From positions 1 through 64,000 of the forward strand of contig NZ_FUWR01000009.1 of NCBI RefSeq assembly GCF_900167465.1: 64,000 nucleotides of DNA, written 5' to 3'. This document shows positions 35,792-45,159 of this stretch, piece by piece. The translations under genes were made by a program, and so were the position numbers. A model generated the notes under the pieces. It was not told where the DNA came from, did not search any database, and saw only the letters and a program-made list of their open reading frames with translations. Numbering within the stretch: position 1 is the stretch's first letter; each line of letters begins with the position of its first letter. This DNA is from Trichlorobacter thiogenes. Lineage in GTDB: Bacteria; Desulfobacterota; Desulfuromonadia; Geobacterales; Pseudopelobacteraceae.

Positions 35792-36146
35792 GGTACGTTC
35801 CTTCATTTTTGAAAATGGCAGTTCACGAAACACAGAGCACCGGAGCAACAGAGAAATCAACCTGGAAAAGCAGTGAGCCGCCACAGAACGCAAAGATCAC
35901 AAAGAACTGCACGTAGCTGGATAGTGTGACCGTTAAACCTAAAAAAGCAGTTGTCCACGAAGTTCACGAAGAAACACCAAGAAAAACAGATTGTTTAGGC
36001 CAAGGCAGCAACAACCTTTTGGGTGAATCATGTGTTTGCTGTAACCTGTTGAATCTTCGTGAAACTTCGTGTCCTTCGTGGAGATGAACTGCCTTTCAGT
36101 TTTTTCTCTGCGGCCCTTGCGTTCTTTTGCGGCCAATTATTCTCCC
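35792..36146. repeat. Intergenic region with duplicated flank and palindromic repeat (35947-36092)
   Basis: No gene is seen here. Positions 35789-35940 match 44147-44299, the region upstream of the 934-residue paralogue, so the flank was duplicated with the gene. Positions 35947-36092 form an inverted repeat whose arms (35947-35971 and 36055-36092) are built from CACGAAG units: TCCACGAAGTTCACGAAG and its reverse complement with small differences. Positions 36091-36146 match 41288-41344 almost exactly, downstream of the 934-residue gene. The region carries the leader of the 778-residue gene on the minus strand. Confidence 0.7.
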
Positions 36147-36910
36147 CTACGGCCCCACCACTACCTTATCCACAACCAGTGTTCCGCTGCTGATGGTCAG
36201 GCTGCCATTAATGGTACTGTAACCGGTCTGGCTGCTGAAATTACTGTCACTGTAGCCGCCCTTCAGGGTCAGGGTATGGCTGTTCTGCATGGTTACATTT
36301 TCCGTAAAACCGGTAGCCGTGGCCTTGATGGTTGCATCCTGTGTTGGTGCTGCCAGGGCGCTGTTGATGCTGTAGTACGGGGTGTTGTCACCATCAATCT
36401 TTACCGTTGCAGCGCCTGCGCTGAATGTGGCAGTCACCGCCTTGTTTGCGCTCATGGTGATGCTGCCGGGATTGCTGATGCTGACGTAATCCCCGCTCCA
36501 ACTGCTGAAGCTGGAGTTGGAGCCGGTGGCGGTCAGGGTAACGGTGTCGCCACTGCCAAACGGCACAGCGCTACAGGTTGCGGTATTACAGGCATAGCCA
36601 AGTCCGCTGCCGTTTGAACTGTTCACCGTACCGCTGCCGCTGATACCAAGGGTCAGCCAGTAGCCGTTAATGTTCAGGACACCGCTGATAAAAGAAATGT
36701 CATAGCCCAACTGGTCTGAAAACAGGCCGTCCGGCGTAATGGTGTAACTGCCAATTGCCGTAGCCCCCTGGGAGCTACCGGCATAGGTCAAACTGCCTGC
36801 CACCCTGTCTGCATTATACCCTGCTGGCGCAAACAACACCCCATTGCCGCCGCTATAGGCAGTAGCGTCATAGTTTTTGGCTGCATTGTTGGCTGTTACG
36901 CTCATGGGGG
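36147..36910 (-). repeat. Shared 3' cassette, copy C
   Basis: This matches 33455-34215 and 41345-42105 with only scattered differences and encodes the MBG-like, bacterial-repeat and terminal modules. It also continues past the stop codon: the 3' flank 36091-36146 matches the flank of copy D, so copies C and D share a longer duplication. Inner limit is approximate. Confidence 0.8.
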
Positions 36911-39900
36911 TCAGGAAGGAGCGCAGCAGCGGATAGGTTTTATCTTCATAGATGCGCCAGATTGCAGGAGAACCGCCTGTCGCGCTGATACTCCAGCCAG
37001 CGTCGCTGAAACTGCTGGCGGTCATCATCTGGGCGGTGGTGAGGCCGGTGCTGTTGGTCAGGGTGATGTCACCGTAGTTATTGCCAATGGCGTAGGACTG
37101 GCCGGTGGTTGTTGTGTTCCAGAAGCTGTTGCTGATGGTCGTGCCGAGCCAGGTCTTCCCCACCAGACCGCCAGAATAAGTGGCGCTTACCGCGCCAACG
37201 GCGTAGCTGTTGCTGATGCTGCCCAAGTCGTCAAACCCCACCAGACCGCCGGCGACGCCGCTGCTATAGTGGGCAGAAACAGTGCCAGTGGCGTAGCTGT
37301 TGTCGATTTTCCCGTAAATATACAGATCTTTACCGGTGTTAGAGTCGTAGTAGCCGGCTTGCCCAAGCGCCATCAGACCGCCCACATAGCGGTATCCACT
37401 GACATTGCCGGTGGCGTAGCTGTTGATAATGGCCAAATTGTCTACCCAGCCAACCAGACCGCCGGCATCGCCGTTGCCATAATATTCGCAACCAGGACAG
37501 TGGGAAGCAGTGGCAGTAACATTGCCGGTGGCATAGCTGTTGCTGACAATATGTCTTTGACTTATCGAGTCATCGAGATACATCCAATAGGTTCCCCCGA
37601 GCAAACCGCCCACGCCGCTCCCGCCGGTAACATTGCCGGTGGCGTAACTATTGGTGATGTTAGTGTTATCTCCGTAGAGTTGACCGACCAGTCCGCCCAC
37701 ATAGGTGGACGAGGCGCTGGCGCTATCGACCGTGATGCTGGATTTGACATTGCCGATGGCATGACTGTCGCTGATGCTGATATCGGTTCCCTTAAACATG
37801 CCGACCAGCCCGCCAATGTATTGCTTGTAGCCAATTACATCTCCGGTGACGTAGCTGTTGCTTACATTGCCAGTGCTATACCCGATCAGCCCCCCCACGT
37901 AATCGGCGCTACCGGCCGTGACCTTGCCGGTGGCGTAGAGGTTATTGACATTGGCGGTGGTATAGCCGATCAGGCCGCCCACGTAGGTACTGCCGGTGGA
38001 GGTGACATCACCGATGTGGTAGCTGTTGGTAACGGCGCCGGTGATGGAGCCTACCAGCCCGCCGGAATAGCTGCCGCCGGGCACGGCTCCTTCAGCGTGG
38101 CTGTTGCTGATGCTGCCGGTGAGGTAGCCTGCCAGCCCGCCGGTATAGTTGCTGCCGCCGCCGCCGCTGAGGGTGCCAATGTAGTAGCTGTCGCTGATGC
38201 TCAGGCCATCGCCCTTACCCACCAGACCGCCGGTATAACCGCCGCCGCTGCTGATGGTGGCGGTGCTGTAGCTGTTGCTGATGCTGCCGGTGCCGGTGCC
38301 GGACTGCCACCCGACTAACCCGCCGACGCTCCCCAATCGACCGGTAATGGCGCCGGTGCTGTAGCTGTTGCTGATGCTTACTGTGGCGCTGTTTAAAGAG
38401 CTGTGGCCGATCAGTCCGCCGATAGCTTGGGCGCCAAGGAGGTTGCCGCTGAAGTGGCTGTCGCTGATGCTGCTGATATTGTACCCTTCGCCCACCAGCC
38501 CGCCGATGGAATTTCCACCGTCGTTAGTATGGGTATGGAAGAGTTGAATGTTGCCTTCCACAGGGCTGTTGCTGATGGCGCCATTATCCATGCGGCCGGC
38601 CAACCCGCCAAGATAGCTTGTCCCCACATCGGTGCCCGAGGTTGTAAAGCTGTTCATGGTGATGGTGGTGTGGCTGTCGCTGATGTTGCCCACCTGATAG
38701 CCTGCCAGGCCGCCGAAGTAGTTGACGCTCATATTGGTGTAGCTGTCGGCACTCAGGGTGATATCGGCGTAGCTGTTGCTGATGGCGCCGGTGCTGTAGC
38801 CTGCCAGCCCGCCGAAGTAGTAGTAGTTAAAGCCACCGCTGGCCGCCAAGCTGCCGGTGAAGTGGCTATTGTCAATGCTGCCGCCGTTGTTGTAGCCCAG
38901 CAGGCCGCCGATATACCAGCTGTTGTTGACGCCGCTGCCGGTGACGGTGCCGCTGGCATAGACGTTGGAGAGCGGGGCGTAGCTGTAGGCGGCCAAGCCG
39001 CCGGTGTAATAGTTGCCTCCGGTGACGTTGAGGTTGGTCAGCCCCAGGTTGCTGAAGCTGGGACCGCTGCCAACATAGCCGAACAGGCCGACAAAATTCT
39101 GGTTGTTGCGGTTGATGGTCAGGCCGTCGATGACGTGGTTCTGGCCGTAGAAATTGCCGGTGAAGGCCACGGTGTTGGCGGGGTCGGGGGCACCGGAACC
39201 GTTGAGACTGCTGGTGCCGATCGGCTTGAAGCCCTTACCGCTGTTCCAGGTGGCGGTGCCGGAGGCACTGATATCATTGGCCAGTTGGTAGCTCTTGGTT
39301 AGCATGTCGGCGGAGGATCCGATCCCCTGCAGGCCGTAGATGTCGGTAATCTGGTAGGGATTGTTGCTGCTGCCGTCACCGCCTGATGCCCGGATAAAGC
39401 TGCCACCGGAGATGCGGAAGTCGCTGACGCTGAAGTCGGGCAGGCTACCGATCTGGCTCCAGCTGCCGGATTGCAGATCAAAAATAGCGCTGCCGCTGCC
39501 GTTGATGGCGGCGGTGGCGTTGATGGTGCCGCTGGTGTTGATGGCCAGAGTGCCGCTGGTCCAGGTGATCGGGCTGCTGATAATGATATCACCTGCCCCA
39601 CTGCCAGGGGTGCTGATGGTGCGGTTGCTATAGCTGATGTCATAGCCCTGCTGGCTGGAGTAGAGACTGCTTATGTTGACACTGGCGGTATAGGAACCGG
39701 CGTTGCTACTGGAAATGGTCAGGGGGCTGGCGCTGCCCAGCAGCTTAGCTGCATCGTAGCTGGTGGCAGTTACGTCGGCAATGTTGGTCATGGCCGTACC
39801 GCTGCCGTCAAAGGCCGGGGTTACGCTGAGCGTGGGCATGAAGGAACGTAAGAGCGGGTAGGTATAGCCGTTGTAGATACGCCAGACCGAGGTGGAGCCG

Positions 39901-41213
39901 CCGGTACTGCTGATCTCTGTTCCCCAGGCACTGAAGCTGCTGGCATTCTGCATCTGGGCACTGGTCAGGCCGGTGACGCCGGTGGGGGTGGCTGAACCGC
40001 CTGCCCCGTAGGCTTGTCCTGTGGTGGTGCTATTCCAGAAGTCATTGCTGTAGGTACCACTGGCATTGTTTCCCACCAGTCCGCCAACATTGGTTACACC
40101 GGTTACACTGCCAGTGGCATAGGCGTTGCTGATGCTGCCACTGTTATACCCAACCAGGCCGCCGGTGTCGCTTGTGGTGCCGGTTACACTCCCCAGTGCA
40201 TAGGCGTAATTGATACTGCCGGAATTCTTGCCCACCAGGCCACCGGTGTAGTCGTTTGTGCCGCTGGCGCTGCCGGTGGCGTAGGCATTGCTGATGCTGC
40301 CACCCTCGTTAAACCCCACCAGACCACCAACGCCGTATACCCCGGTTATATTGGCAGTGGCGTAGGCGTTGCTGATGCTGCCGGTGTTATAGCCTGCCAG
40401 GCCGCCGACTCTGTTTTTGCCGGTTATGCTGCCTCCCACAACCCCTACGTTGCTGATACTGCCGGTGTTGGAGCCAAATAAACTGAGGTTGGTAGCGCCA
40501 CTACGGTTGATGTACAGGTTGCTGATGGTGTGGCCGAGGCCGTTGAAGCTGCCGCTGAAGCTGGTGCTATCGTTGCCGATGGGAGCAAAGCCGTAATAGC
40601 CGCCGCTGCCGTTGCTGTTCCAGGTAGTGGTGTCACTGGCATCAATGTCTGCCCCCAGTACGTAGTTGCCGGAGAGGGCACCGCTTATCCCCTGCAGATC
40701 AGTGCCGGTGGTGCTGCCCGCGCTGCCCAGGCTGGTGATGACGGTCCAGGAGGTTTCAGCGTTGCTGCCCTGTTTGGTGAAGAAGTTGGGACCGGCGGAG
40801 AGGCTGACCTTGGCGCCGTTGTTCAGGCTGTAGCTGCTGCCGTAGTAGAGCTTGAGCGCACCGCTGGTAGCGCTGATGGCGGCAGTGATGCTGATATCGG
40901 TTCCGGCATTAAGGGTCAGAGTATTGCTACTGCTCCAGCTGATGGGGGTTGCCACGGTTATGCTGCTGCCTGAACCGATGATTACCCCGCTGTTTGCCAG
41001 ACGGTCTGCGATCTCGCTGACTGCCACGGTGGAAACACCGCTGGCGCCAGGTGTCCAGACATCCGGTGTGGCACCTGACCAGCTACCGTTGCTGGATGCC
41101 GCCGTGCCGATGGTGACGGTGGCGGAATCAGCCCATGCCGCTTGCAGCGGTGCCAGTAGGCAGATAGACAGTAACAACAGGAAGATGGGGTTAAGCTGAA
41201 GTTTGATTTTCAT
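36147..41213 (-). CDS. Giant GLUG-repeat secreted adhesin-like protein (25 repeats)
   Basis: The 1688-residue product has a signal peptide (MKIKLQLNPIFLLLLSICLL...AWA), then the DSATVTIGTAASSNGS module. A first block of five GLUG repeats follows, with a WRIYNGYTYPLLRSF cap. After a second beta region with the entry motif DGSSNNPYQITDIYGLQG comes a longer GLUG block; I count 25 repeats in total. Near the C-terminus lie the WRIYEDKTYPLLRSF cap, an MBG-like domain, a bacterial-repeat domain and the shared module ending VVDKVVVGP. Composition is low in charge and rich in G, S, T and N, as in beta-helical adhesins. The start at 41213 follows AAAGGGA. No outer-membrane anchor is seen, so the export route is open. 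Confidence 0.87.
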   Translation of the reverse strand: MKIKLQLNPIFLLLLSICLLAPLQAAWADSATVTIGTAASSNGSWSGATPDVWTPGASGVSTVAVSEIADRLANSGVIIGSGSSITVATPISWSSSNTLTLNAGTDISITAAISATSGALKLYYGSSYSLNNGAKVSLSAGPNFFTKQGSNAETSWTVITSLGSAGSTTGTDLQGISGALSGNYVLGADIDASDTTTWNSNGSGGYYGFAPIGNDSTSFSGSFNGLGHTISNLYINRSGATNLSLFGSNTGSISNVGVVGGSITGKNRVGGLAGYNTGSISNAYATANITGVYGVGGLVGFNEGGSISNAYATGSASGTNDYTGGLVGKNSGSINYAYALGSVTGTTSDTGGLVGYNSGSISNAYATGSVTGVTNVGGLVGNNASGTYSNDFWNSTTTGQAYGAGGSATPTGVTGLTSAQMQNASSFSAWGTEISSTGGSTSVWRIYNGYTYPLLRSFMPTLSVTPAFDGSGTAMTNIADVTATSYDAAKLLGSASPLTISSSNAGSYTASVNISSLYSSQQGYDISYSNRTISTPGSGAGDIIISSPITWTSGTLAINTSGTINATAAINGSGSAIFDLQSGSWSQIGSLPDFSVSDFRISGGSFIRASGGDGSSNNPYQITDIYGLQGIGSSADMLTKSYQLANDISASGTATWNSGKGFKPIGTSSLNGSGAPDPANTVAFTGNFYGQNHVIDGLTINRNNQNFVGLFGYVGSGPSFSNLGLTNLNVTGGNYYTGGLAAYSYAPLSNVYASGTVTGSGVNNSWYIGGLLGYNNGGSIDNSHFTGSLAASGGFNYYYFGGLAGYSTGAISNSYADITLSADSYTNMSVNYFGGLAGYQVGNISDSHTTITMNSFTTSGTDVGTSYLGGLAGRMDNGAISNSPVEGNIQLFHTHTNDGGNSIGGLVGEGYNISSISDSHFSGNLLGAQAIGGLIGHSSLNSATVSISNSYSTGAITGRLGSVGGLVGWQSGTGTGSISNSYSTATISSGGGYTGGLVGKGDGLSISDSYYIGTLSGGGGSNYTGGLAGYLTGSISNSHAEGAVPGGSYSGGLVGSITGAVTNSYHIGDVTSTGSTYVGGLIGYTTANVNNLYATGKVTAGSADYVGGLIGYSTGNVSNSYVTGDVIGYKQYIGGLVGMFKGTDISISDSHAIGNVKSSITVDSASASSTYVGGLVGQLYGDNTNITNSYATGNVTGGSGVGGLLGGTYWMYLDDSISQRHIVSNSYATGNVTATASHCPGCEYYGNGDAGGLVGWVDNLAIINSYATGNVSGYRYVGGLMALGQAGYYDSNTGKDLYIYGKIDNSYATGTVSAHYSSGVAGGLVGFDDLGSISNSYAVGAVSATYSGGLVGKTWLGTTISNSFWNTTTTGQSYAIGNNYGDITLTNSTGLTTAQMMTASSFSDAGWSISATGGSPAIWRIYEDKTYPLLRSFLTPMSVTANNAAKNYDATAYSGGNGVLFAPAGYNADRVAGSLTYAGSSQGATAIGSYTITPDGLFSDQLGYDISFISGVLNINGYWLTLGISGSGTVNSSNGSGLGYACNTATCSAVPFGSGDTVTLTATGSNSSFSSWSGDYVSISNPGSITMSANKAVTATFSAGAATVKIDGDNTPYYSINSALAAPTQDATIKATATGFTENVTMQNSHTLTLKGGYSDSNFSSQTGYSTINGSLTISSGTLVVDKVVVGP

Positions 41214-41344
41214 TGTGCGTTCCCTTTGTTCAAAAAGCGGCAGTTGCTCTTGCTCACACAAAGCTTTCGCGACTTGTGCGTGAAACAGCCTTTCAGGTTT
41301 TTTCTCTGCGGCCCTTGCGTTCTTTTGCGGCCAATTATTCTCCC

Positions 41345-42105
41345 CTACGGCCCCACCACCACCTTATCCACAACCAGTGTGCCGCTGCTGATGGTCAGGC
41401 TGCCGTTAATGGTGCTGTAACCGGTCTGGCTGCTGAAATTGCTGTCACTGTAGCCCCCTTTCAGGGTCAGGGTATGGCTGTTCTGTAGGATAACGTTCTC
41501 TGCAAAACCAATAGCCGTGGCCTTGATGATTGCATCCTGTGTTGGTGCTGCCAGGGCGCTGTTGATGCTGTAATACGAGGTACTATCACCATCAATCTTT
41601 ACCGTTGCAGCGCCTGCGCTGAATGTGGCGGTAATCGCCTTGCTTGCATTCATGGTGATGCTACCGGGATTGCTGATGCTGACGTAATCCCCGCTCCAAC
41701 TGCTGAAGCTTGAGTTTGAACCGGTGGCGGTCAGGGTAACGGTATCATTACTGCCAAACGGCACAGCGCTACAGGTTGCGGTATTACAGGCATAGCCAAG
41801 TCCGCTGCCGTTTGAACTGTTCACCGAACCGCTACCGCTGATGCCAAGGGTCAGCCAGTAGCCGTTAATGTTCAGGGCGCCGCTGATAAAAGAGATGTCA
41901 TAGCCCAACTGGTCTGAAAACAGGCCGTCCGGTGTAATGGTGTAACTGCCAATTGCCGTAGCCCCCTGGGAGCTACCTGAATAGGACAGGGTACCCGCCA
42001 CCCTGTCTGCATTATACCCGGCTGGCGCATACTGCACGCCATTACCGCCATTGTAGGCAGTACCGTCATAGTTTTTGGCTGCATTGTTGGCTGTTACGCT
42101 CATTG
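41345..42105 (-). repeat. Shared 3' cassette, copy D
   Basis: This is the third full copy of the MBG, bacterial-repeat and terminal-module cassette. Positions just downstream of the stop (41288-41344) match 36091-36146. Differences from the other copies are mostly single substitutions such as TSYYS for TPYYS. Inner limit is approximate. Confidence 0.8.
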
Positions 42106-44149
42106 CGGTCAGGAAAGAGCGCAGCAATGGGTAGGTTTTGCCTTCGTAGATACGCCAAATTGCAGGAGAACCGCCTGTCGCGCTGATACTCCAGCCCGCG
42201 TCGCTGAAACTGCTGGCGGTTTTCAGTTCGCTGGTGGTTTTGCCGACGACGTTGGTGAGCGTGCCCGCGTTGCCGCCCACAGCGCTGTCCTGGCCGGGGG
42301 GGTCGCTGTTGAAGAAACTGTTGCTGATGCTGGAATCGGCGGTGTTGATGCCGGCCAGACCACCGACGCTGGTGTAGCTGTTGCCGGTCACCTTACCGAT
42401 AGCGTAGCTGTTGCTGATCGTGGCCGAATTCTCGTTGGCGCCGACCAGACCGCCCACGAAGGTGTTGCTGCTCACGCTGCCGGTGGCGTAACTGTTGCTG
42501 ATGCTGCCGTGGGTGTTTTCGCCCACCAGACCGCCCGCGACGTCGAGGGTGGCCGTCACCGTGCCGGTGGCGTAGCTGGTGTTGATGCTCCCATGGTTCC
42601 ACCCCACCAGACCGCCTGCGAACTCGTCGCCGCTCACGCTGCCGATGGCGTAGCTGGCACTGATGCTGCCGCTGTTGTTGTACCCCACCAGCCCACCGAG
42701 CATGTTACTGCCGCTGCCGCCGGTCACGCTGCCGGTGGCATAGCTGACGCTGATGCTGCCGCCGTCGTTGTGCCCCACCAGTCCGCCCACTCCCTCCGTT
42801 CCGGTCACGTTGCCGGTGGCATAGGCGTTGCTGATCACCGTATTGGCGTCGCTCGTGCCGATCAGCCCGCCCACGGAGTTGACGCCAGAGACCGTGCCGG
42901 TGGCATAGACATCAATGATCCGCCCCGCATCGCTGGCTGTGCCGATGACATTGTGGCCTACCAGTCCACCCACGTACTTGTTACCCGTGACATTGCCGCT
43001 GGCGTGGCTGCTGTTGATCGATCCGGCGTTCTCACCGACCAGGCCGCCCACCTCGTCGTAGGTGCCGGTCACGGTCACGCTGGCCGAGGCATTGCTGAGG
43101 ACGCCCCAGTTGACGCCCACCAGGCCGCCCACATCGCTGAGGCCGCTGACGCTGCCGCTGGCCGTGACATTGCTGATCATGCCGCCGTCGCCATTTCCAC
43201 CTGTCAGCAGGCCAACTTGATCTACGGTGCCAATGACGTTGCCTTGCACCGAAACATTGCTGATGATGCCGCCCTCCATGTTGCACCCCACCAGCGCCCC
43301 CACGCACACGTCGCCGCCGGTGACGGCGGCATTGGTTAGAACCAGATTGCTGATGGTGCCGTAGTTAATGCCGAAGAAACCGACCAGTATCTCGCTGTCC
43401 CGGTTGATAGTAAGGCCGTTAATGGTGTGGCTCTGGCCGCCAAGGCTGCCGGTGAACGTGTGGCTGCTGTCACCGATCGGCTTGAACCCCTTACCGCTGT
43501 TCCAGGTGGCGGTGCCGGATGCACTGATGTCGTTGGCCAGTTGGTAGCTGTTCACCAGCATGCCACTGGAACCGATCCCCTGCAGGCCGTAGATGTCGGT
43601 AATCTGGTAGGGGTTGCTGCTGCTGCCGTCGCCGCCAAGGGCGCGGATAAAGCTGCCGCCGCTGATGCGGAAGTCGCTGGCGCTGAAGCCGGGCAGGCTG
43701 CCGATCTGGCTCCAGCTGCCGCTGGAAAGGGTAAAAATATTGACGCTGATCTGATCTGTGGCACTGATGGTGGTACCGGCAGCAAGGGTAAGCGCACCGC
43801 TGGAGCTGCTGATGGCGGCAGTGATGGCGATGTCGGTTCCGGCGTTAAGGGTCAGGGAATTGCTGCTGCTCCAGCTGATGGGGGTTGCCACGGTTATGCT
43901 GCTGCCTGAACCGATGATTACCCCGCTGTTTGCCAGACGGTCTGTGATCTCGCTTACTGCCACGGTGGAAACACCGCTGGCGCCTGGTGTCCAGACATCT
44001 GGTGTGGCGCCAGACCAGCTACCGTTGCTGGAGGCTGCCGTGCTGATGGTGACGGTGGCGGAATCAGCCCATGCAGGCTGAAGAGGTGCCAGCAGGCAGA
44101 TAACCAGCAACAACAGCAGGATCGGTTTTAGGTGCGGTATTTTTTTCAT
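41345..44149 (-). CDS. GLUG-repeat secreted adhesin-like protein (12 repeats)
   Basis: The 934-residue protein has a signal peptide (MKKIPHLKPILLLLLVICLL...AWA) almost identical to that of the 778-residue paralogue, and the DSATVTIS module. The entry motif DGSSSNPYQITDIYGLQG leads into 12 GLUG-type repeats (for example VGGLVGVNWGVLSN, VGGLVGHNDGGSISV). The WRIYEGKTYPLLRSF cap, an MBG-like domain, a bacterial-repeat domain and the terminal module ending VVDKVVVGP complete it. AAAGGAACGTACC precedes the ATG. It is the most upstream of the four paralogues and lies next to the two-component genes, separated from them by a terminator. Confidence 0.87.
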   Translation of the reverse strand: MKKIPHLKPILLLLLVICLLAPLQPAWADSATVTISTAASSNGSWSGATPDVWTPGASGVSTVAVSEITDRLANSGVIIGSGSSITVATPISWSSSNSLTLNAGTDIAITAAISSSSGALTLAAGTTISATDQISVNIFTLSSGSWSQIGSLPGFSASDFRISGGSFIRALGGDGSSSNPYQITDIYGLQGIGSSGMLVNSYQLANDISASGTATWNSGKGFKPIGDSSHTFTGSLGGQSHTINGLTINRDSEILVGFFGINYGTISNLVLTNAAVTGGDVCVGALVGCNMEGGIISNVSVQGNVIGTVDQVGLLTGGNGDGGMISNVTASGSVSGLSDVGGLVGVNWGVLSNASASVTVTGTYDEVGGLVGENAGSINSSHASGNVTGNKYVGGLVGHNVIGTASDAGRIIDVYATGTVSGVNSVGGLIGTSDANTVISNAYATGNVTGTEGVGGLVGHNDGGSISVSYATGSVTGGSGSNMLGGLVGYNNSGSISASYAIGSVSGDEFAGGLVGWNHGSINTSYATGTVTATLDVAGGLVGENTHGSISNSYATGSVSSNTFVGGLVGANENSATISNSYAIGKVTGNSYTSVGGLAGINTADSSISNSFFNSDPPGQDSAVGGNAGTLTNVVGKTTSELKTASSFSDAGWSISATGGSPAIWRIYEGKTYPLLRSFLTAMSVTANNAAKNYDGTAYNGGNGVQYAPAGYNADRVAGTLSYSGSSQGATAIGSYTITPDGLFSDQLGYDISFISGALNINGYWLTLGISGSGSVNSSNGSGLGYACNTATCSAVPFGSNDTVTLTATGSNSSFSSWSGDYVSISNPGSITMNASKAITATFSAGAATVKIDGDSTSYYSINSALAAPTQDAIIKATAIGFAENVILQNSHTLTLKGGYSDSNFSSQTGYSTINGSLTISSGTLVVDKVVVGP

Positions 44150-44514
44150 GGTACGTTCCTTTATTTTGAAAATGGCAGTTCACGAAACACAGAGCAACGG
44201 AGCAATAGAGAAATAAACCTGGAAAAGCAGTGAGCCGTCACAGAACACAAAGATCACAAAGAACTGCAGATGGCTGGTACAGCGTAACAGCTGAAACCTA
44301 GCCACCCTCAGTCCTCCTGTATCAAAGGGTTTGGCGTTAAACGGGTTTTTATCCTTCGCGTCCCCGAGAATCCGCGTGAAACAGCTTTTGTCTGGTTAAA
44401 TTGTGGCATCATACAGGATTTTATTTAAAAAAAATGTCGTGGAAAACCACGACAGAGGCGTGGAAAAGCTGGTGGGAATTTAGTGCGTGAGGTGTGGAGA
44501 GTGGGGAGTTGAAA
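44150..44514. repeat. Intergenic region with duplicated flank upstream of the 934-residue gene
   Basis: No gene is seen. Positions 44147-44299 match 35789-35940, including an element with CACGAAACACAGAG and CACAAAGAACTGCA units. Around 44330-44385 a half-arm of the CGCGTGAAAC-type intergenic repeat appears (compare 57851-57878). The minus-strand promoter of the adhesin gene should lie here but I could not assign -35/-10 boxes. The end near 44427-44454 holds a terminator for the response regulator operon. Confidence 0.6.
44427..44454 (-). terminator. Rho-independent terminator after the response regulator gene
   Basis: On the minus strand TGTCGTGG and CCACGACA form a perfect 8-bp stem with a TTTT loop (44454-44435), followed by a run of eight T. 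It lies about 60 bases after the stop of the response regulator and separates the two-component operon from the adhesin genes. Confidence 0.9.
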
Positions 44515-45159
44515 TTACTTTCCCTTTGTAAACCGGATCGCCATGAGCCGCAGCTCTTTAGTCCGTGACAGCTTCAGCTTGTCCAGAATCCGGGCGTAGT
44601 AGGTTTCTACGGTGCTGACGGAGATGGCGAAGTGCTGCGCCAGATCAGAGGTTGAGTAACCTTCCCCCATCTTGCAGAACAGCTTCTGTTCCCGCTCCGA
44701 CAACCGTGCCATAACCGGACGACTGCCTTCAGGCTCAGTTCCCTGCCGGAGCGCCTCGGTGGCAACAGGGCTCAGGTAACATTCCCCGGCCAGAACAGAG
44801 CTGATCGTCTTCAGCAGGGTTGCCGCCATTTCCCGCTTGGTGACATAGCCATTGGCTCCGGCTGCCAGAGCCGCCTCAATCCGTTCCCGGTCGTCATGCA
44901 TTGAGTACACAAGCACTTTAACACCGTTTTCACGCAGATTAGTGATCAGGTCGATGCCGTTCTCCGCACCCAGTGACAGATCCACCAGCACCACATCGGC
45001 AGCCGCAGAAGTGAGTCGGGATAAGGCATCTGCACGGCAATCAGCTTCACCGCAGACCAGCAGCCCTTTACTGCCTAACAGCAGCGACAGTCCTTCCCGC
45101 ACTGCCGGGTGATCATCCACCAGAAAGACCCGTACCCCCTGAACTGTTGTGTCAGGCAT
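44515..45159 (-). CDS. NarL/LuxR-family response regulator
   Basis: From the ATG at 45159 the product is 214 residues. A receiver domain (VFLVDDHPAVREGL at 11-24, phosphoacceptor D60 in VVLVDLSLG) is followed by a LuxR-type helix-turn-helix at about 150-205 (LSEREQKLFCKMGEGYSTSD, AQHFAISVSTVETYYARILD). The start overlaps the end of the kinase gene by eight bases, so both are coupled; GAGAGG precedes it. It probably controls genes in response to the 7TMR-DISM kinase; the neighbouring adhesin genes are plausible but unproven targets. Confidence 0.93.
   Translation of the reverse strand: MPDTTVQGVRVFLVDDHPAVREGLSLLLGSKGLLVCGEADCRADALSRLTSAAADVVLVDLSLGAENGIDLITNLRENGVKVLVYSMHDDRERIEAALAAGANGYVTKREMAATLLKTISSVLAGECYLSPVATEALRQGTEPEGSRPVMARLSEREQKLFCKMGEGYSTSDLAQHFAISVSTVETYYARILDKLKLSRTKELRLMAIRFTKGK

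Noticed and set aside
37269-39302. Long + strand open frames (349 and 299 codons) opposite the giant GLUG gene
   Set aside because: They mirror the repeated GLUG codons on the minus strand, are made of low-complexity A/V/G/Q-rich sequence, and have no ribosome-binding site or family features. They are shadows of the real gene.
31070-44149. Tandem repeats here as a CRISPR array or autotransporter locus
   Set aside because: The repeats are in-frame protein repeats of variable length, not 25-40 base direct repeats with spacers. No C-terminal beta-barrel domain is seen in any of the proteins.
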